Part shown: positions 7,133 through 15,806 of the stretch, one piece after another
Layout: each line of letters opens with the position of its first letter
Position numbering within the stretch: position 1 is the first letter of the stretch
Source: Cloacimonetes bacterium UBA5210
Lineage (GTDB): Bacteria; Cloacimonadota; Cloacimonadia; Cloacimonadales; Cloacimonadaceae
DNA length: 48,834 nucleotides
Direction: 5' to 3'
Assembly (NCBI GenBank): GCA_002412625.1
Contig: DHVK01000046.1
Span: 1-48,834, forward strand
Notes under the pieces: generated by a model
What the model was told of the DNA's origin: nothing
The model's database searches: none
What the model saw: the letters and a program-made list of their open reading frames with translations, nothing else
Translations under genes and position numbers: made by a program

Positions 7133-9742
7133 ATGCGCAAGAAAACCCTGCAATACATTCGTGAATATAGGTGGTCGAATATCTTCGCGATGGTGCGAAA
7201 CGGTCGGCAGACACCCCAGCTTTGTCACGCAGACTGCCGGGATAAACTGGTCGTGATTAGCGGAGCCACTTCCGGAATCGGGCGCGTTACAGCCCTAAAA
7301 TTTGCTTCCAAAGGGGCAAGACTGCTCTGCATAAACCGCAATCCGGAAAAATCCGCACGCCTGAAAGAAGAAATCGAGAGCAAGTTCGGCACGGTATGCG
7401 ACTACCTGATAGCGGATCTGAGCCGTCTGGAAGACATCTACCGGGTGGCAGAGGAACTGTCCCGCCTCCAGAGTTCCATCGATGTGCTGATCCATAACGC
7501 CGGTGTGTATCTCACAAAGCGTGAGCTTAGTTCCGATGGCTTGGAAAAGGTCTTTGTGGTCCACTATCTTTCCTCTTTCATTATCAACTACCTGCTGGTG
7601 GATAAGCTGAAGGCTCAGGAAAAAGCCAGAATCATCATGGTGGGCTCCGAAGGACACCGCTTTGCCGCGTGGGGATTGCGTCTGGATGATCTGAATTGGG
7701 AGCAGCGCCGCTATTCCGGCTTGGGCTCTTACGGCTCCGCAAAACTGGCACAACTGCTTTCGATGCTGTGTTTTGCAGAGCTCTTTGATAAAACGGGAAC
7801 GAGTATCATCACCATGCATCCGGGCGCGGTAAAAACTGAGACCGGGCAGGATAACGGACCGCTGTACCGCTGGCTGAAAAGACACTGCCTGGATAAGCTT
7901 CTGACAACAGCCGAGATTTCGGCGGAGGCGCTCTATTACCTTGGAGTATCGCCTGAAGCGGAAGGCGTGAACGGGAAATTCTTCCACCTGACCAGCCCGG
8001 AAGAACCAGCTCCTCCCGCGCTGGATAAAGCAGCCGCCCTCAAGCTGTGGGAACAGACCCTCAGAATCAGCGGGCTTCAAACCAAGACGGGACTTCATGA
8101 TCCTTTGGGCGATAAAGCGGGGGATAGGGATGAGAGGAGATATGATGCAATCGTAGTAGGCGGCGGCATCGCGGGGCTGACTGCCACGGCATATCTGGCA
8201 AGGGCAGGGCTCAAAGTAGCTTTGCTGGAAAAGAACAAAGAACCGGGCGGATTGGTAAACAGCTTTTCGCACAATGGATTCCGCTTTGATGCCGGAGTGA
8301 GAGCTTTGGAAGATGCCGGGATAATCTTGCCCATGCTCCGGGATTTGGGCATTACGCTCGAGACCGTGAAAAGCCCTGTTTCAGTTGGCATCGAAGCCGA
8401 CATTTTGCACATCGAAAACTACGAGAGCCTGGGCAAATATCAGGAGCTTCTGAGCAAACTATATCCTGGCAGTGAAGCCGATATCGCCGCCCTGATCAAG
8501 ACGATTCGCAAGATCATGAAACACATGGATGTGCTCTACGGCATCCAAAACCCCGTGTTTACGGATTTGAAGCGCGATAGCCGGTATGTATTCCACAAGC
8601 TGCTGCCCTGGTTGCCCAGATTTGTGTTCACGATTGCCAAGATCAACCGGATGGGCTATCCGGTGGAGCAATTCCTAAAATCCACCGTCAGCAATCCCTC
8701 GCTAAGGGATATCATCTCACAGCATTTCTTCAAAAACACGCCCGCCTTCTTTGCTCTCAGTTACTTCAGCCTCTATCTGGATTATTTCTATCCCAAGGGC
8801 GGCGTGGGTAAAATATCACAGGCGCTGGAGGATAAGATCCTGGAGCTGGGAGCAGAGATTATGACGGAGGTGCCGGTTTGCGAAATCCAGCCCGGCACGC
8901 ACTCTGTGATCACCGCCTCCGGTACCCGCTATCGCTACAAGACCCTGATCTGGGCTGCGGATCTGAAGAACTTCTACCGGATCACTCAAACGCAGAATCT
9001 GCCCCCTGAGGCAAAGCTCCGCTTCGAGACGATGAAGGCAAAGATGTTGCGGCACAAAGGAGCGGAATCCGTCTTTAGCCTCTTCCTGGAAGTGAATGAG
9101 CCCCCGGAAAGCTTCGGCTCGATCGCCCATGGTCACTTTTTCTATACCCCTTCCCGATTGGGTCTGGGCGAAACTAATCGCAAAGAACTGCAGGAGCTAT
9201 TGAGCAGTTTCGATGCTGCCGGTAAAGAGCAGGTGCTCAGCTGGCTGGATAGATTTATCTCGCTGAATACCTTCGAGATTTCGATTCCGGCATTGAAGGA
9301 CAGAGACGCCAGCCCCGCCGGACAGACAGGGCTCATCATCAGTTTTTTGGCAGATTATGAGCTCTTTGCCAGGGTCAAAACCGCGGGCTGGGATGCGGAG
9401 TTTGTCACCGAGATCGAGAATCGCGTCTTGGAACTGCTCACGCGCACGATCTATCCCTGCTTGAAGGACAAGGTGAGCGCGCGGTTTTCATTCTCTCCGC
9501 TCAGCGTGGAACAGCGGGTTGGAAGCTCCGAAGGGGCGATCGTGGGCTGGGCGTTTGAAGCCGATATGCCGGTTGTCAACCAAATCCAGCTGGCAGCCCG
9601 ATCCGTTCATACACCACTTCCCGCAATATATCAAGCGGGACAATGGGCATATAGCCCGGCGGGAGTTCCGATGTCCATCCTTAGCGCAAAACTTGCCGTG
9701 GATAAGATCTTGAAAAAACATCAACACCAAGATCGAATCTAG
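7133..9742 (+). CDS. fusion of short-chain dehydrogenase and CrtI-like FAD oxidoreductase
   Basis: One uninterrupted frame of 869 residues, start at the ATG at 7133 with GGGAG upstream; a TTG at 7121 is also in frame. Residues about 37-290 are a classical SDR: SGATSGIG (43-50) for NAD(P), LIHNAGVYL, and the catalytic pair Tyr200/Lys204 in SYGSAKLAQ. After a linker, residues about 335-869 form a phytoene-desaturase-like flavoprotein: AIVVGGGIAGLTATAYLARAG is the Rossmann GxGxxG, followed by EKNKEPGGLVNSFSHNGFRFDAG. The C-terminal QAGQWAYSPAGVPMSILSAK matches the last FAD-contacting segment of CrtI/CrtN/retinol-saturase-like enzymes. The two parts are normally separate proteins. Fusion suggests consecutive redox steps on one hydrophobic alcohol, ketone or polyene; the substrate is not known. 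Confidence 0.9.
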   Translation: MRKKTLQYIREYRWSNIFAMVRNGRQTPQLCHADCRDKLVVISGATSGIGRVTALKFASKGARLLCINRNPEKSARLKEEIESKFGTVCDYLIADLSRLEDIYRVAEELSRLQSSIDVLIHNAGVYLTKRELSSDGLEKVFVVHYLSSFIINYLLVDKLKAQEKARIIMVGSEGHRFAAWGLRLDDLNWEQRRYSGLGSYGSAKLAQLLSMLCFAELFDKTGTSIITMHPGAVKTETGQDNGPLYRWLKRHCLDKLLTTAEISAEALYYLGVSPEAEGVNGKFFHLTSPEEPAPPALDKAAALKLWEQTLRISGLQTKTGLHDPLGDKAGDRDERRYDAIVVGGGIAGLTATAYLARAGLKVALLEKNKEPGGLVNSFSHNGFRFDAGVRALEDAGIILPMLRDLGITLETVKSPVSVGIEADILHIENYESLGKYQELLSKLYPGSEADIAALIKTIRKIMKHMDVLYGIQNPVFTDLKRDSRYVFHKLLPWLPRFVFTIAKINRMGYPVEQFLKSTVSNPSLRDIISQHFFKNTPAFFALSYFSLYLDYFYPKGGVGKISQALEDKILELGAEIMTEVPVCEIQPGTHSVITASGTRYRYKTLIWAADLKNFYRITQTQNLPPEAKLRFETMKAKMLRHKGAESVFSLFLEVNEPPESFGSIAHGHFFYTPSRLGLGETNRKELQELLSSFDAAGKEQVLSWLDRFISLNTFEISIPALKDRDASPAGQTGLIISFLADYELFARVKTAGWDAEFVTEIENRVLELLTRTIYPCLKDKVSARFSFSPLSVEQRVGSSEGAIVGWAFEADMPVVNQIQLAARSVHTPLPAIYQAGQWAYSPAGVPMSILSAKLAVDKILKKHQHQDRI

Positions 9743-9775
9743 TTCGGCGCCGGGGCGTTTACCAACGCGGTGAGA

Positions 9776-10830
9776 TCAGCCGGAGAAACGCGAGAAAAGC
9801 TCGATCAGAAGCACTACGATGGGCACACAGATCAAAGTGGTCCAGGTTACGGCATGAGCTGTGGCGCGCTTATCCAGCCCATAGGCAACCAAAAACATGT
9901 TTGTCCCGGTGATCGGTAGCGCTACATTGATCAGGATGACAGCCATCCACGCCAAGGGGATGATTCCGGAGAGCATTAGGGTGCCCAGGATAACAAAAAA
10001 GATCATGGGCGTAATTACGCTGGTCATGATAAAGATCTGTCTTACCCATTGCCAGTGTTCTGTGGCACTGTCGGTTGTGATGCCCAGGAGTTTCTTGAGT
10101 TCCGCGGTCCGGATATCGCGGATATGCACACCAGAGCCTACATAATATAGCGCGGCGGGGATCGTGAGAGCGGTGTAAAAACGCAGCAGTACGCCCCAAT
10201 CTCCCATATCCCGGCTGGTGATGTGAGTGGTTTTTTGCAGGATTATCGCGGCGAGGACAAAAGCGATGAAATACCAGGGGTAGAGCCGCAAAAACCAAGG
10301 CAGGTGAATCGCTTCAAGCTTGCCTTTTTGCTGTTTCCTGCTCATCTGGGAGAGGATGTAGGGCATCACGGCAAAAAGCGTGATCCCGGTGATGGCCATA
10401 AAGATGCCCGCTTCCACCCCCCAGGCTGGGATGGCGAGCATGGCACCGCCCACAAAGGCAGAGCTTCTGCCTTGATTGGTAACCACAGTCTTCAGATACA
10501 GGGAGGCGGCATCTCCTTTCAGCCCTTGCCGGCGGATTTGGTATTTGGCATACAGCCAGGCGATGAGATACATCATGGTGATGGAGATGCAGGTGAGGAT
10601 GAAAAAGCGCAGCTCCGAGATCCCCAGCGGGGTATCCAGAAAGATGCGGAAGGCCAGCGGCGGCACAAAGCAATACAGGATGATCAGGCCAATGTTTTCA
10701 TCGCCCGGTCCAGGCGCTGCTGATCGATGAAGATGCCTAACAGGGCAGTGATTACAAAACCTACCAGAATCCAGGGGAGAGTGTATAAACCGGAAATATA
10801 GGGGATTATCTTCTGCATCAGTTCAATCAT
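9776..10830 (-). pseudogene. AEC-type (auxin efflux carrier family) transporter, frameshifted
   Basis: The visible 296-residue frame lacks a proper N-terminus. From an ATG at 10830 a second frame gives IIPYISGLYTLPWILVGF and LGIFIDQQRLDRAMK, then hits TGA at 10686-10684. The sense continues one frame over as DENIGLIILYCFVPPLAFRIF. The span of 1055 bases is one base short of 352 codons, a normal AEC length. About ten membrane helices and a C-terminal NMFLVAYGLDKRATAHAVTW fit the Mem_trans family (PF03547), secondary carriers for organic acids or amino acids. The shift lies around 10690-10725. A sequencing error in a live gene is as likely as a true pseudogene. It converges on the SDR-CrtI gene with 33 bp between them and no clear terminator. 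Confidence 0.7.
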
Positions 10831-11106
10831 AAATTCTACCACCTTCGTCATTCATGGGGATGAGTGCCATCAGCGTCTCCTCTGTGGGCTCAAGCTACAT
10901 GCGGATAAACTCTTAGCACTGGAGTTCAGCTTTTAGCAGAGTGAGCCTGAGAGTCAAGCACTTTCTCTTTGAACCGGGTATCTTCTTCTCTGCAGCGTGA
11001 ACCGAAACAGGACTGTTTTCAGCCTTGTGGTTTCCCTCCTGGGTTTTTTGAGGGTTCGGTACTGGGTTTTGTGGTTTCCTTTCAAATTTACCGAAATGCA
11101 AAAGCC

Positions 11107-11160
11107 GCAGCTTCGGAAAGCTACGATACGGGGCGGTGCAGCTTCGGAAAGCTACGATAC
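11107..11160 (+). repeat. two 23-bp direct repeats, period 31
   Basis: The 23-base word beginning GCAGCTTCGG and ending CTACGATAC occurs exactly at 11107-11129 and 11138-11160. Each copy contains the palindrome-like AGCTTCGGAAAGCT. They end about 70 bases before the -35 box of the downstream promoter, a suitable place for regulator binding, which is inference only. Confidence 0.85.
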
Positions 11161-11228
11161 AAGTTTGCGATACGTGGATGAAAACCGCGCAAAACATAAG
11201 GGAGCAAAGCCATGCTTGCAGAATCCAC

Positions 11229-11256
11229 TTGACAAAACTTCGGTAACAGATATAGT
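11229..11256 (+). promoter_or_regulatory. sigma-70-type promoter of the seven-gene operon
   Basis: TTGACA at 11229-11234 and TATAGT at 11251-11256 are separated by 16 bases, an almost consensus housekeeping promoter. It stands about 50 bases upstream of the TTG start at 11309. Confidence 0.7.
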
Positions 11257-11308
11257 CGATAGCGTCAGGTGAAAAACGCATACTTTACGCTTTGACAAGG
11301 GAGACGAA

Positions 11309-12199
11309 TTGCTGTTACAGAAGTATTTTGAGACACGAATGCAGATGGTAGATGAGTGCTTGAATGAGGCCATGACCTTCGATAAGCGCTATGCCGGGCA
11401 ACTGAAGGAAGCAATGGTAAAAGCCGTGATCCCCGGTGGAAAACGGTGGCGTCCCTTGCTCCTGATCTCCATCTTTGAGATGCTGACGGGGCTGAAGAAG
11501 AACAACAAACAACTTCCGGATGTGGTTAAAGCAGCTTGCGCGGTAGAACTGATTCATAACGCGGCAATAGTCCACGACGACCTGCCCAGTGTGATGAACA
11601 AGAAAGACCGGCGCGGACACCCGGCGATCCACCAGGAATATGGCAACGCGGTGGCGATTCTGGCCAGCGATGCCCTGTTCACCTTGGCTTTTAAGCTGAT
11701 GGGGGAGATCAAAGACGCGGCCAAGGCAAATCTTGCCATCCGCAGTCTGGCGATCAATTCCAAAAGTTATGGCATGATCGGTGGTCAGGCCATTGATCTG
11801 GCCAGCAAGCGCAAAGTGATGAAGATCAACACCCTGCGCTTCATCGATATGAAGAAAGTGGGCAGTTTGCTGCTGGCAAGTTCGGACATCGCCTGCATCA
11901 TGGCGGGAGCGGAAGAAAACACGCGGCAAATCATGAATACATACGCGGTGAACCTGGGCATGGCATACCAGATGATCGAAGATATCGAAAAAGATTATGC
12001 CCGCGGTAGCGACGGACTGGACTTCTCAGACGATTATGTGCCGGTCTCCAAAGCCAGCTACACCGGACTTCTGGGCTTCGATAAAGCCCGCAAACAGGTC
12101 GAAAGTCTATTGGACGATTGCTCCCGCAGCATCAAACCATTCCCCAATAACGCGGTTCTGATGGAATTCATTCAGATGATAAGTGAGAGGTTACCTTAA
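11309..12199 (+). CDS. polyprenyl diphosphate synthase homologue with altered Asp motifs
   Basis: 296 residues from a TTG with AGGGAG five bases upstream. The fold is clear: GGKRWRPLLLI, AVELIHNAAIVHDDLP, RRGHPAIHQEYGNAVAILASDAL, GGQAIDL, and GMAYQMIEDI near the C-terminus, as in trans-isoprenyl diphosphate synthases that join IPP to allylic diphosphates. Both metal-binding motifs deviate. The first should read DDLPxMD but is DDLPSVMNKKD: the third Asp is Met and the following acidic residues are Lys. The second should read DDxxD but is EDIEK. The usual Lys-Thr-Gly (KTG) is KVG. The protein may be weakly active, have a changed specificity, or act as a non-catalytic partner subunit. It opens the operon. 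Confidence 0.9.
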   Translation: MLLQKYFETRMQMVDECLNEAMTFDKRYAGQLKEAMVKAVIPGGKRWRPLLLISIFEMLTGLKKNNKQLPDVVKAACAVELIHNAAIVHDDLPSVMNKKDRRGHPAIHQEYGNAVAILASDALFTLAFKLMGEIKDAAKANLAIRSLAINSKSYGMIGGQAIDLASKRKVMKINTLRFIDMKKVGSLLLASSDIACIMAGAEENTRQIMNTYAVNLGMAYQMIEDIEKDYARGSDGLDFSDDYVPVSKASYTGLLGFDKARKQVESLLDDCSRSIKPFPNNAVLMEFIQMISERLP

Positions 12200-12207
12200 T
12201 TTTCCCA

Positions 12208-12990
12208 ATGATAGATATCCACAGCCATATAATCCCCAATATCGACGACGGTTCGCAAGACCTTGACCAGAGCTTGGAACAACTGAAAAGCATGGAAGCC
12301 GGAGGAATGCAGGAAGTATTCCTGACCTCCCACTACTTCCGGGGTCATTACCATTACTCCCGAGCAGAATATGATGCCAAAAAAGATGCTCTGACGCAGG
12401 CCGCGCGCGAAGCCGGAATCGGGCTCAAGCTCCATAGCGGGTTTGAGATCTTTATCCAGCCAGGCATCGTGGAAGACATTCGTGAAAAGCAACTTACGAT
12501 GGGTGACAGTACATACGTTCTGGTGGAAAGCGAGCTAAATGGTCTTCCTACAGATTTTTACGATAACATCTACCCTCTGCTGAGAGCCGGATACCGCCCC
12601 ATCCTGGCACATGCGGAGCGCTATGTGAGCATCATGAAAAAGCCGGCGCGCGCCAGGGAATTGAACGACCGCAATATCTATGTGCAGACCAATGCCGGAG
12701 CGCTGGTCGGCTTGTATGGCGAGAAGGTGAGGCAAACGGCATGGACTCTGATCGAAAACGGCTGGACTCACTTTGTGGCTTCTGACGACCACGTGCGGGG
12801 AGACTACCGCGTGATGTTCGAAGCCTATCAATTGATTGCCCAAAGAATCGATGAACACACCGCCAAACTGCTTTGTAATGATTTTCCGGCGATGATCTGC
12901 AGCGGAGAAAAGATCCCTTATAGCTATGTGCTGGTGCGGCGACCCCGCAAGCATCACCGCAAGAGCTGGCTCAGGAGAGTGCTTGGATAG
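12208..12990 (+). CDS. CpsB/YwqE-like PHP-family tyrosine phosphatase
   Basis: 260 residues beginning MIDIHSHIIPNIDDGSQDLD, the metal-binding HxH start of the PHP fold in the CpsB/CapC/YwqE phosphotyrosine-phosphatase branch. Further metal ligands are seen in TSHYFRGHYHYS, SGFEIFIQP, PILAHAERY and VASDDH. These enzymes remove phosphate from tyrosine kinases that control capsule or exopolysaccharide assembly. No tyrosine kinase is in the window, so the partner may be elsewhere or the substrate may differ. It starts 8 bp after the prenyl-synthase homologue and its stop overlaps the next gene by 8 bases. The ribosome site is weak, suggesting coupling to the upstream gene. Confidence 0.88.
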   Translation: MIDIHSHIIPNIDDGSQDLDQSLEQLKSMEAGGMQEVFLTSHYFRGHYHYSRAEYDAKKDALTQAAREAGIGLKLHSGFEIFIQPGIVEDIREKQLTMGDSTYVLVESELNGLPTDFYDNIYPLLRAGYRPILAHAERYVSIMKKPARARELNDRNIYVQTNAGALVGLYGEKVRQTAWTLIENGWTHFVASDDHVRGDYRVMFEAYQLIAQRIDEHTAKLLCNDFPAMICSGEKIPYSYVLVRRPRKHHRKSWLRRVLG

Positions 12991-13960
12991 AATATTGATC
13001 ACCGGCATCACCGGTTTTGTGGGCAGGGCGGTATTGAGAAGCATCCTGCCGCTAAACTACGAGATCCACGCTCTGGTGCGCCCCGGGACCGCGAAGGACC
13101 GGGTAGCGGAGTTTGAACAGCAAGTCCAAATCGCCTCCATTGATCTGGCAGATACAGTTTCCTTGCGCGATTATCTTGCCACCCAGAGCTTTTCCGCGAT
13201 TCTGCATATCGGAGCCTTGAGGGGCGGACGCAAAGCCAGCCGGGACCAATATTACCGCAGCAATGTGAGCAGCACGGAGCAGATGGTGGATTATTGCCTG
13301 AAGCGCTCTTGCAAGCTGATCTTCTGCAGTTCCGTGGGTGTGTTTGGTGCTATCCCCGGTGAGCTACCCGCCAACTCGCAGACCGCCAAAAACCCGGATA
13401 ACTATTATCATTATACCAAGATCGAAGCCGAGAAGATCATCGGAAAAACCATCCTTCACGGTCTCAAAGCGGCCATCATTCGCCCCAGCATCACCTATGG
13501 CAAGGGTGATTTTGGCTTCCCATATCAATTGGTGAAAATGGTTCACAAGCATCAGTTCCCGATGATCAATAAGAGGGTGTGGGTGCATTTGTGCCATATC
13601 GACGCCCTCGTGCAAGCCTTCAAATGGGCTCTGGAAACGGATTTTGACAGCCATCTGATCTGGAATGTGGCAGATCGCGAGCCCGTGCAACTGCAAGCCT
13701 TGGTGAACTTCATATCGCGGCAGGTGCATGGCAAAAACTACCCCAGACTCTTCACTGTGGATCGCTTCTTTTTTGATCTGGGTGAGCGCGTTTCCCGGGC
13801 TCTGAAGAATGAGCTGTTTATCAGCCGCTTTGAGCTGATCTCCAAAAGCTGGTTTTATGATGTGCAGGATTATTATGCCCAAATGGAGCAGCTGGGACAC
13901 AAGCCCCATTTCACCATACCTGATGTTCAGATCACCATCGACGACTACCTGAGGAAATAG
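12983..13960 (+). CDS. NAD-dependent epimerase/dehydratase (extended SDR)
   Basis: 325 residues starting at TTG (12983), with AGGAG five bases upstream, inside the end of the PHP gene. The N-terminus RILITGITGFVGRAVL carries the GxxGxxG NAD(P) motif of extended SDRs. ILHIGAL, SSVGVFG and the catalytic pair in YYHYTKIEAEKII follow, then IRPSITYGKGDFGF. Members work on nucleotide sugars, hydroxysteroids or polyprenyl-linked substrates; this sequence does not decide between them. The stop overlaps the next start by one base. A longer reading from 12926 is possible but translates the PHP gene in another frame and should be ignored. Confidence 0.9.
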   Translation: MDRILITGITGFVGRAVLRSILPLNYEIHALVRPGTAKDRVAEFEQQVQIASIDLADTVSLRDYLATQSFSAILHIGALRGGRKASRDQYYRSNVSSTEQMVDYCLKRSCKLIFCSSVGVFGAIPGELPANSQTAKNPDNYYHYTKIEAEKIIGKTILHGLKAAIIRPSITYGKGDFGFPYQLVKMVHKHQFPMINKRVWVHLCHIDALVQAFKWALETDFDSHLIWNVADREPVQLQALVNFISRQVHGKNYPRLFTVDRFFFDLGERVSRALKNELFISRFELISKSWFYDVQDYYAQMEQLGHKPHFTIPDVQITIDDYLRK

Positions 13961-14805
13961 TGGCGATCCCCATTATCAACACCTGGAAATGCTATTATCC
14001 CACAGCTCACGAAGGGCTTGGCTCGTCTTACGAGAGAATCGTTCTAAACAAATTGCTTTCAAAGATATATAATGAATATGACATACACTCTGCTCTTGAA
14101 GCGCCTTGCTTCGGTTTTACCGGAGTTTCTGGCATCAATCTGGTCGCCCTGGCTCAAGCCGGGTGCGCGGTGCAGCTGCAAGATCACGATCCTTCCCGGC
14201 TGGAGCTGATCCGGGAAACCTGGCTGAGCCTGAAGCTGTCGGTATCTACCGGATTCAACCGTGATTATCGCCATTTGGACTTTCCGGATAAAGCCCTGGA
14301 TTTTGGCTTCAACTTCAGCGCGATGTGGTTTGTGGAAGATCTTCCCGCCTTCGTAGCGGAGCTTTGCCGGGTTATCCGTTCCTGCATCTTGATCTGCGTG
14401 CCAAACCGCGACGGCATCGGCTTCAAAGGGCAGCTGAAGGGTTACAGTCCGGACCGGTATCCCGATCTGCATCCCGCCGCGATTGATCCGCCCAGCATTA
14501 TCTGGCTGATGCGCAAACAAGGCTGGAAACTGGTGGCCGAAGATTACATCGATTGTCCTCCCTGGCCGGATATCGGGATGAACAAGGAGGACTATGTGAA
14601 GCAACTGTTTGGCAAGGAAGAAGCAGCCGATTTGACAGAAGCGCGGGAGCTGCCTCAACAGCCGCTTTCGATCCTGCCATATTACCGTGGGGAAGACCCG
14701 GATTTTGCCCGCCGCATGCTCCGCTTTGGGGCCTTGGAACTCATTGCTCCCCGATCCTTCAAACGGATTTGGGCGCATCATCGCTACCTGCTATTCACGC
14801 CGTGA
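13960..14805 (+). CDS. class I SAM-dependent methyltransferase, probable
   Basis: 281 residues from a GTG at 13960, with GAGGA just upstream; the G is shared with the previous stop (TAGTG). The block SALEAPCFGFTGVSGINLV, followed by AGCAVQLQDHDPSRLELI, fits motifs I and II of Rossmann methyltransferases. FPDKALDFGFNFSAMWFVEDL and ELCRVIRSCILICVPN fit motifs IV-V of the Methyltransf_11-like group. The glycine loop is atypical, so the call is by overall pattern. The acceptor is unknown; the context suggests a lipid, glycolipid or isoprenoid. It ends by a 4-base overlap with the next gene. Confidence 0.75.
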   Translation: MAIPIINTWKCYYPTAHEGLGSSYERIVLNKLLSKIYNEYDIHSALEAPCFGFTGVSGINLVALAQAGCAVQLQDHDPSRLELIRETWLSLKLSVSTGFNRDYRHLDFPDKALDFGFNFSAMWFVEDLPAFVAELCRVIRSCILICVPNRDGIGFKGQLKGYSPDRYPDLHPAAIDPPSIIWLMRKQGWKLVAEDYIDCPPWPDIGMNKEDYVKQLFGKEEAADLTEARELPQQPLSILPYYRGEDPDFARRMLRFGALELIAPRSFKRIWAHHRYLLFTP

Positions 14806-15806
14806 ACAAACGCAATAAACTCGTTCTGCTCCTTGGCGGCATTCTGGGCCTTGCGCTCATCATACTTTGGCTGAACTTCGTTCCCCTGGATGAGGTAGTA
14901 GGCTATTTTAGAGAGATAAAACCGGGTTTTGTGATCCTTGCCTCCGTTTGTTATCTGTTTGCCTATTTTGTGCGATCCTTACGCTGGAATCTGATCCTGC
15001 GGAATACCGTGCGCATCCCGGTGAAAGATAGCTGGCTCTACGCGATGGGCGGGAATCTGGTGAACTATCTGATCCCGATCCGCGCCGGAGAGCTGGTGAA
15101 AACCTGGTTTATCAAGAAGAACCACCATGTCGGCATGGCGCAGACCCTGCCCTCGGTGTTCATCGACAAAACCTTCGACACGCTTGGGATTGTCAGCGTT
15201 CTGATCCTGATTCCCTTTTTAACGATTCGGATCAACCTGGCTTTGGGGATATTGCTATTGCTATTGGGGCTGGTGTTTCTGCTTTCTGCCAGCATTTTGC
15301 TTCTGGCAGCTTGGCGTAAAGACATGGTGATAAGCCTCTTGGCGGTCTTTTTGCGGCTGTGTCCAAAGCGGATCCGGCCGCGCTTGGAAGGGTTTATGCG
15401 GCAGTTTGTGGCTGGCTTGAATCTTTTTGAACACAAACCCCTGATGTTGGTAGGAGCTTTGCTCTTAACCGGCTTCGGGATCTTTCTGGATGGGCTTTAC
15501 TTCTATCTGCTCTTCGTTTCTTTCGGGATCGAATTCAGCTTTTTGATGGTGCTGTTCGGATACACTCTGATCAACCTGAGCTATGCTTTGCCGCAGCCTC
15601 CGGCACAACTGGGCAGCAATGAATGGATGATGATCATCATCTTCAGCTTGGGATTTAGTTTGACAAAGTCCAGTGCCTCGGCGATCATGGCATTCGCGCA
15701 TATTCTGACCGCATTCCTGATGGGTGTGGTGGGAACCGCGGCTTTTGCCATCTCCGGTTACGAGGTGGTACAGATGATTTTCAAAGGAGAAAAAATAGAT
15801 GGATAA
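14802..15806 (+). CDS. LPG_synthase_TM / flippase-like membrane protein
   Basis: 334 residues from the GTG at 14802, which forms a GTGA overlap with the methyltransferase stop. It has about eight hydrophobic helices. NKRNKLVLLLGGILGLALII opens the protein, and VRSLRWNLILR and GGNLVNYLIPIRAGELVKTW carry the conserved RxxRW and GxxxN...P.R.GE features of the lysylphosphatidylglycerol synthase TM family (PF03706; also called UPF0104, AglD-like). Family members flip or modify lipids and lipid-linked compounds; no aminoacyl-transferase domain is attached here. A long N-terminal extension in the same frame is methyltransferase sequence read out of frame. Confidence 0.88.
   Translation: MNKRNKLVLLLGGILGLALIILWLNFVPLDEVVGYFREIKPGFVILASVCYLFAYFVRSLRWNLILRNTVRIPVKDSWLYAMGGNLVNYLIPIRAGELVKTWFIKKNHHVGMAQTLPSVFIDKTFDTLGIVSVLILIPFLTIRINLALGILLLLLGLVFLLSASILLLAAWRKDMVISLLAVFLRLCPKRIRPRLEGFMRQFVAGLNLFEHKPLMLVGALLLTGFGIFLDGLYFYLLFVSFGIEFSFLMVLFGYTLINLSYALPQPPAQLGSNEWMMIIIFSLGFSLTKSSASAIMAFAHILTAFLMGVVGTAAFAISGYEVVQMIFKGEKIDG

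Larger units (their letters stand above)
10831..11308. other. 478-bp divergent intergenic region with direct repeats and a promoter
   Basis: No gene recognised. Besides the tandem 23-mers (11107-11160) there is a shorter direct repeat, TTGTGGTTTCC at 11025-11035 and 11069-11079. The promoter of the operon starting at 11309 lies at its right end. Confidence 0.5.

Noticed and set aside
7295..8272. Minus-strand frame of 325 codons
   Set aside because: Antisense shadow of the SDR-CrtI fusion gene; no family motif and no ribosome site.
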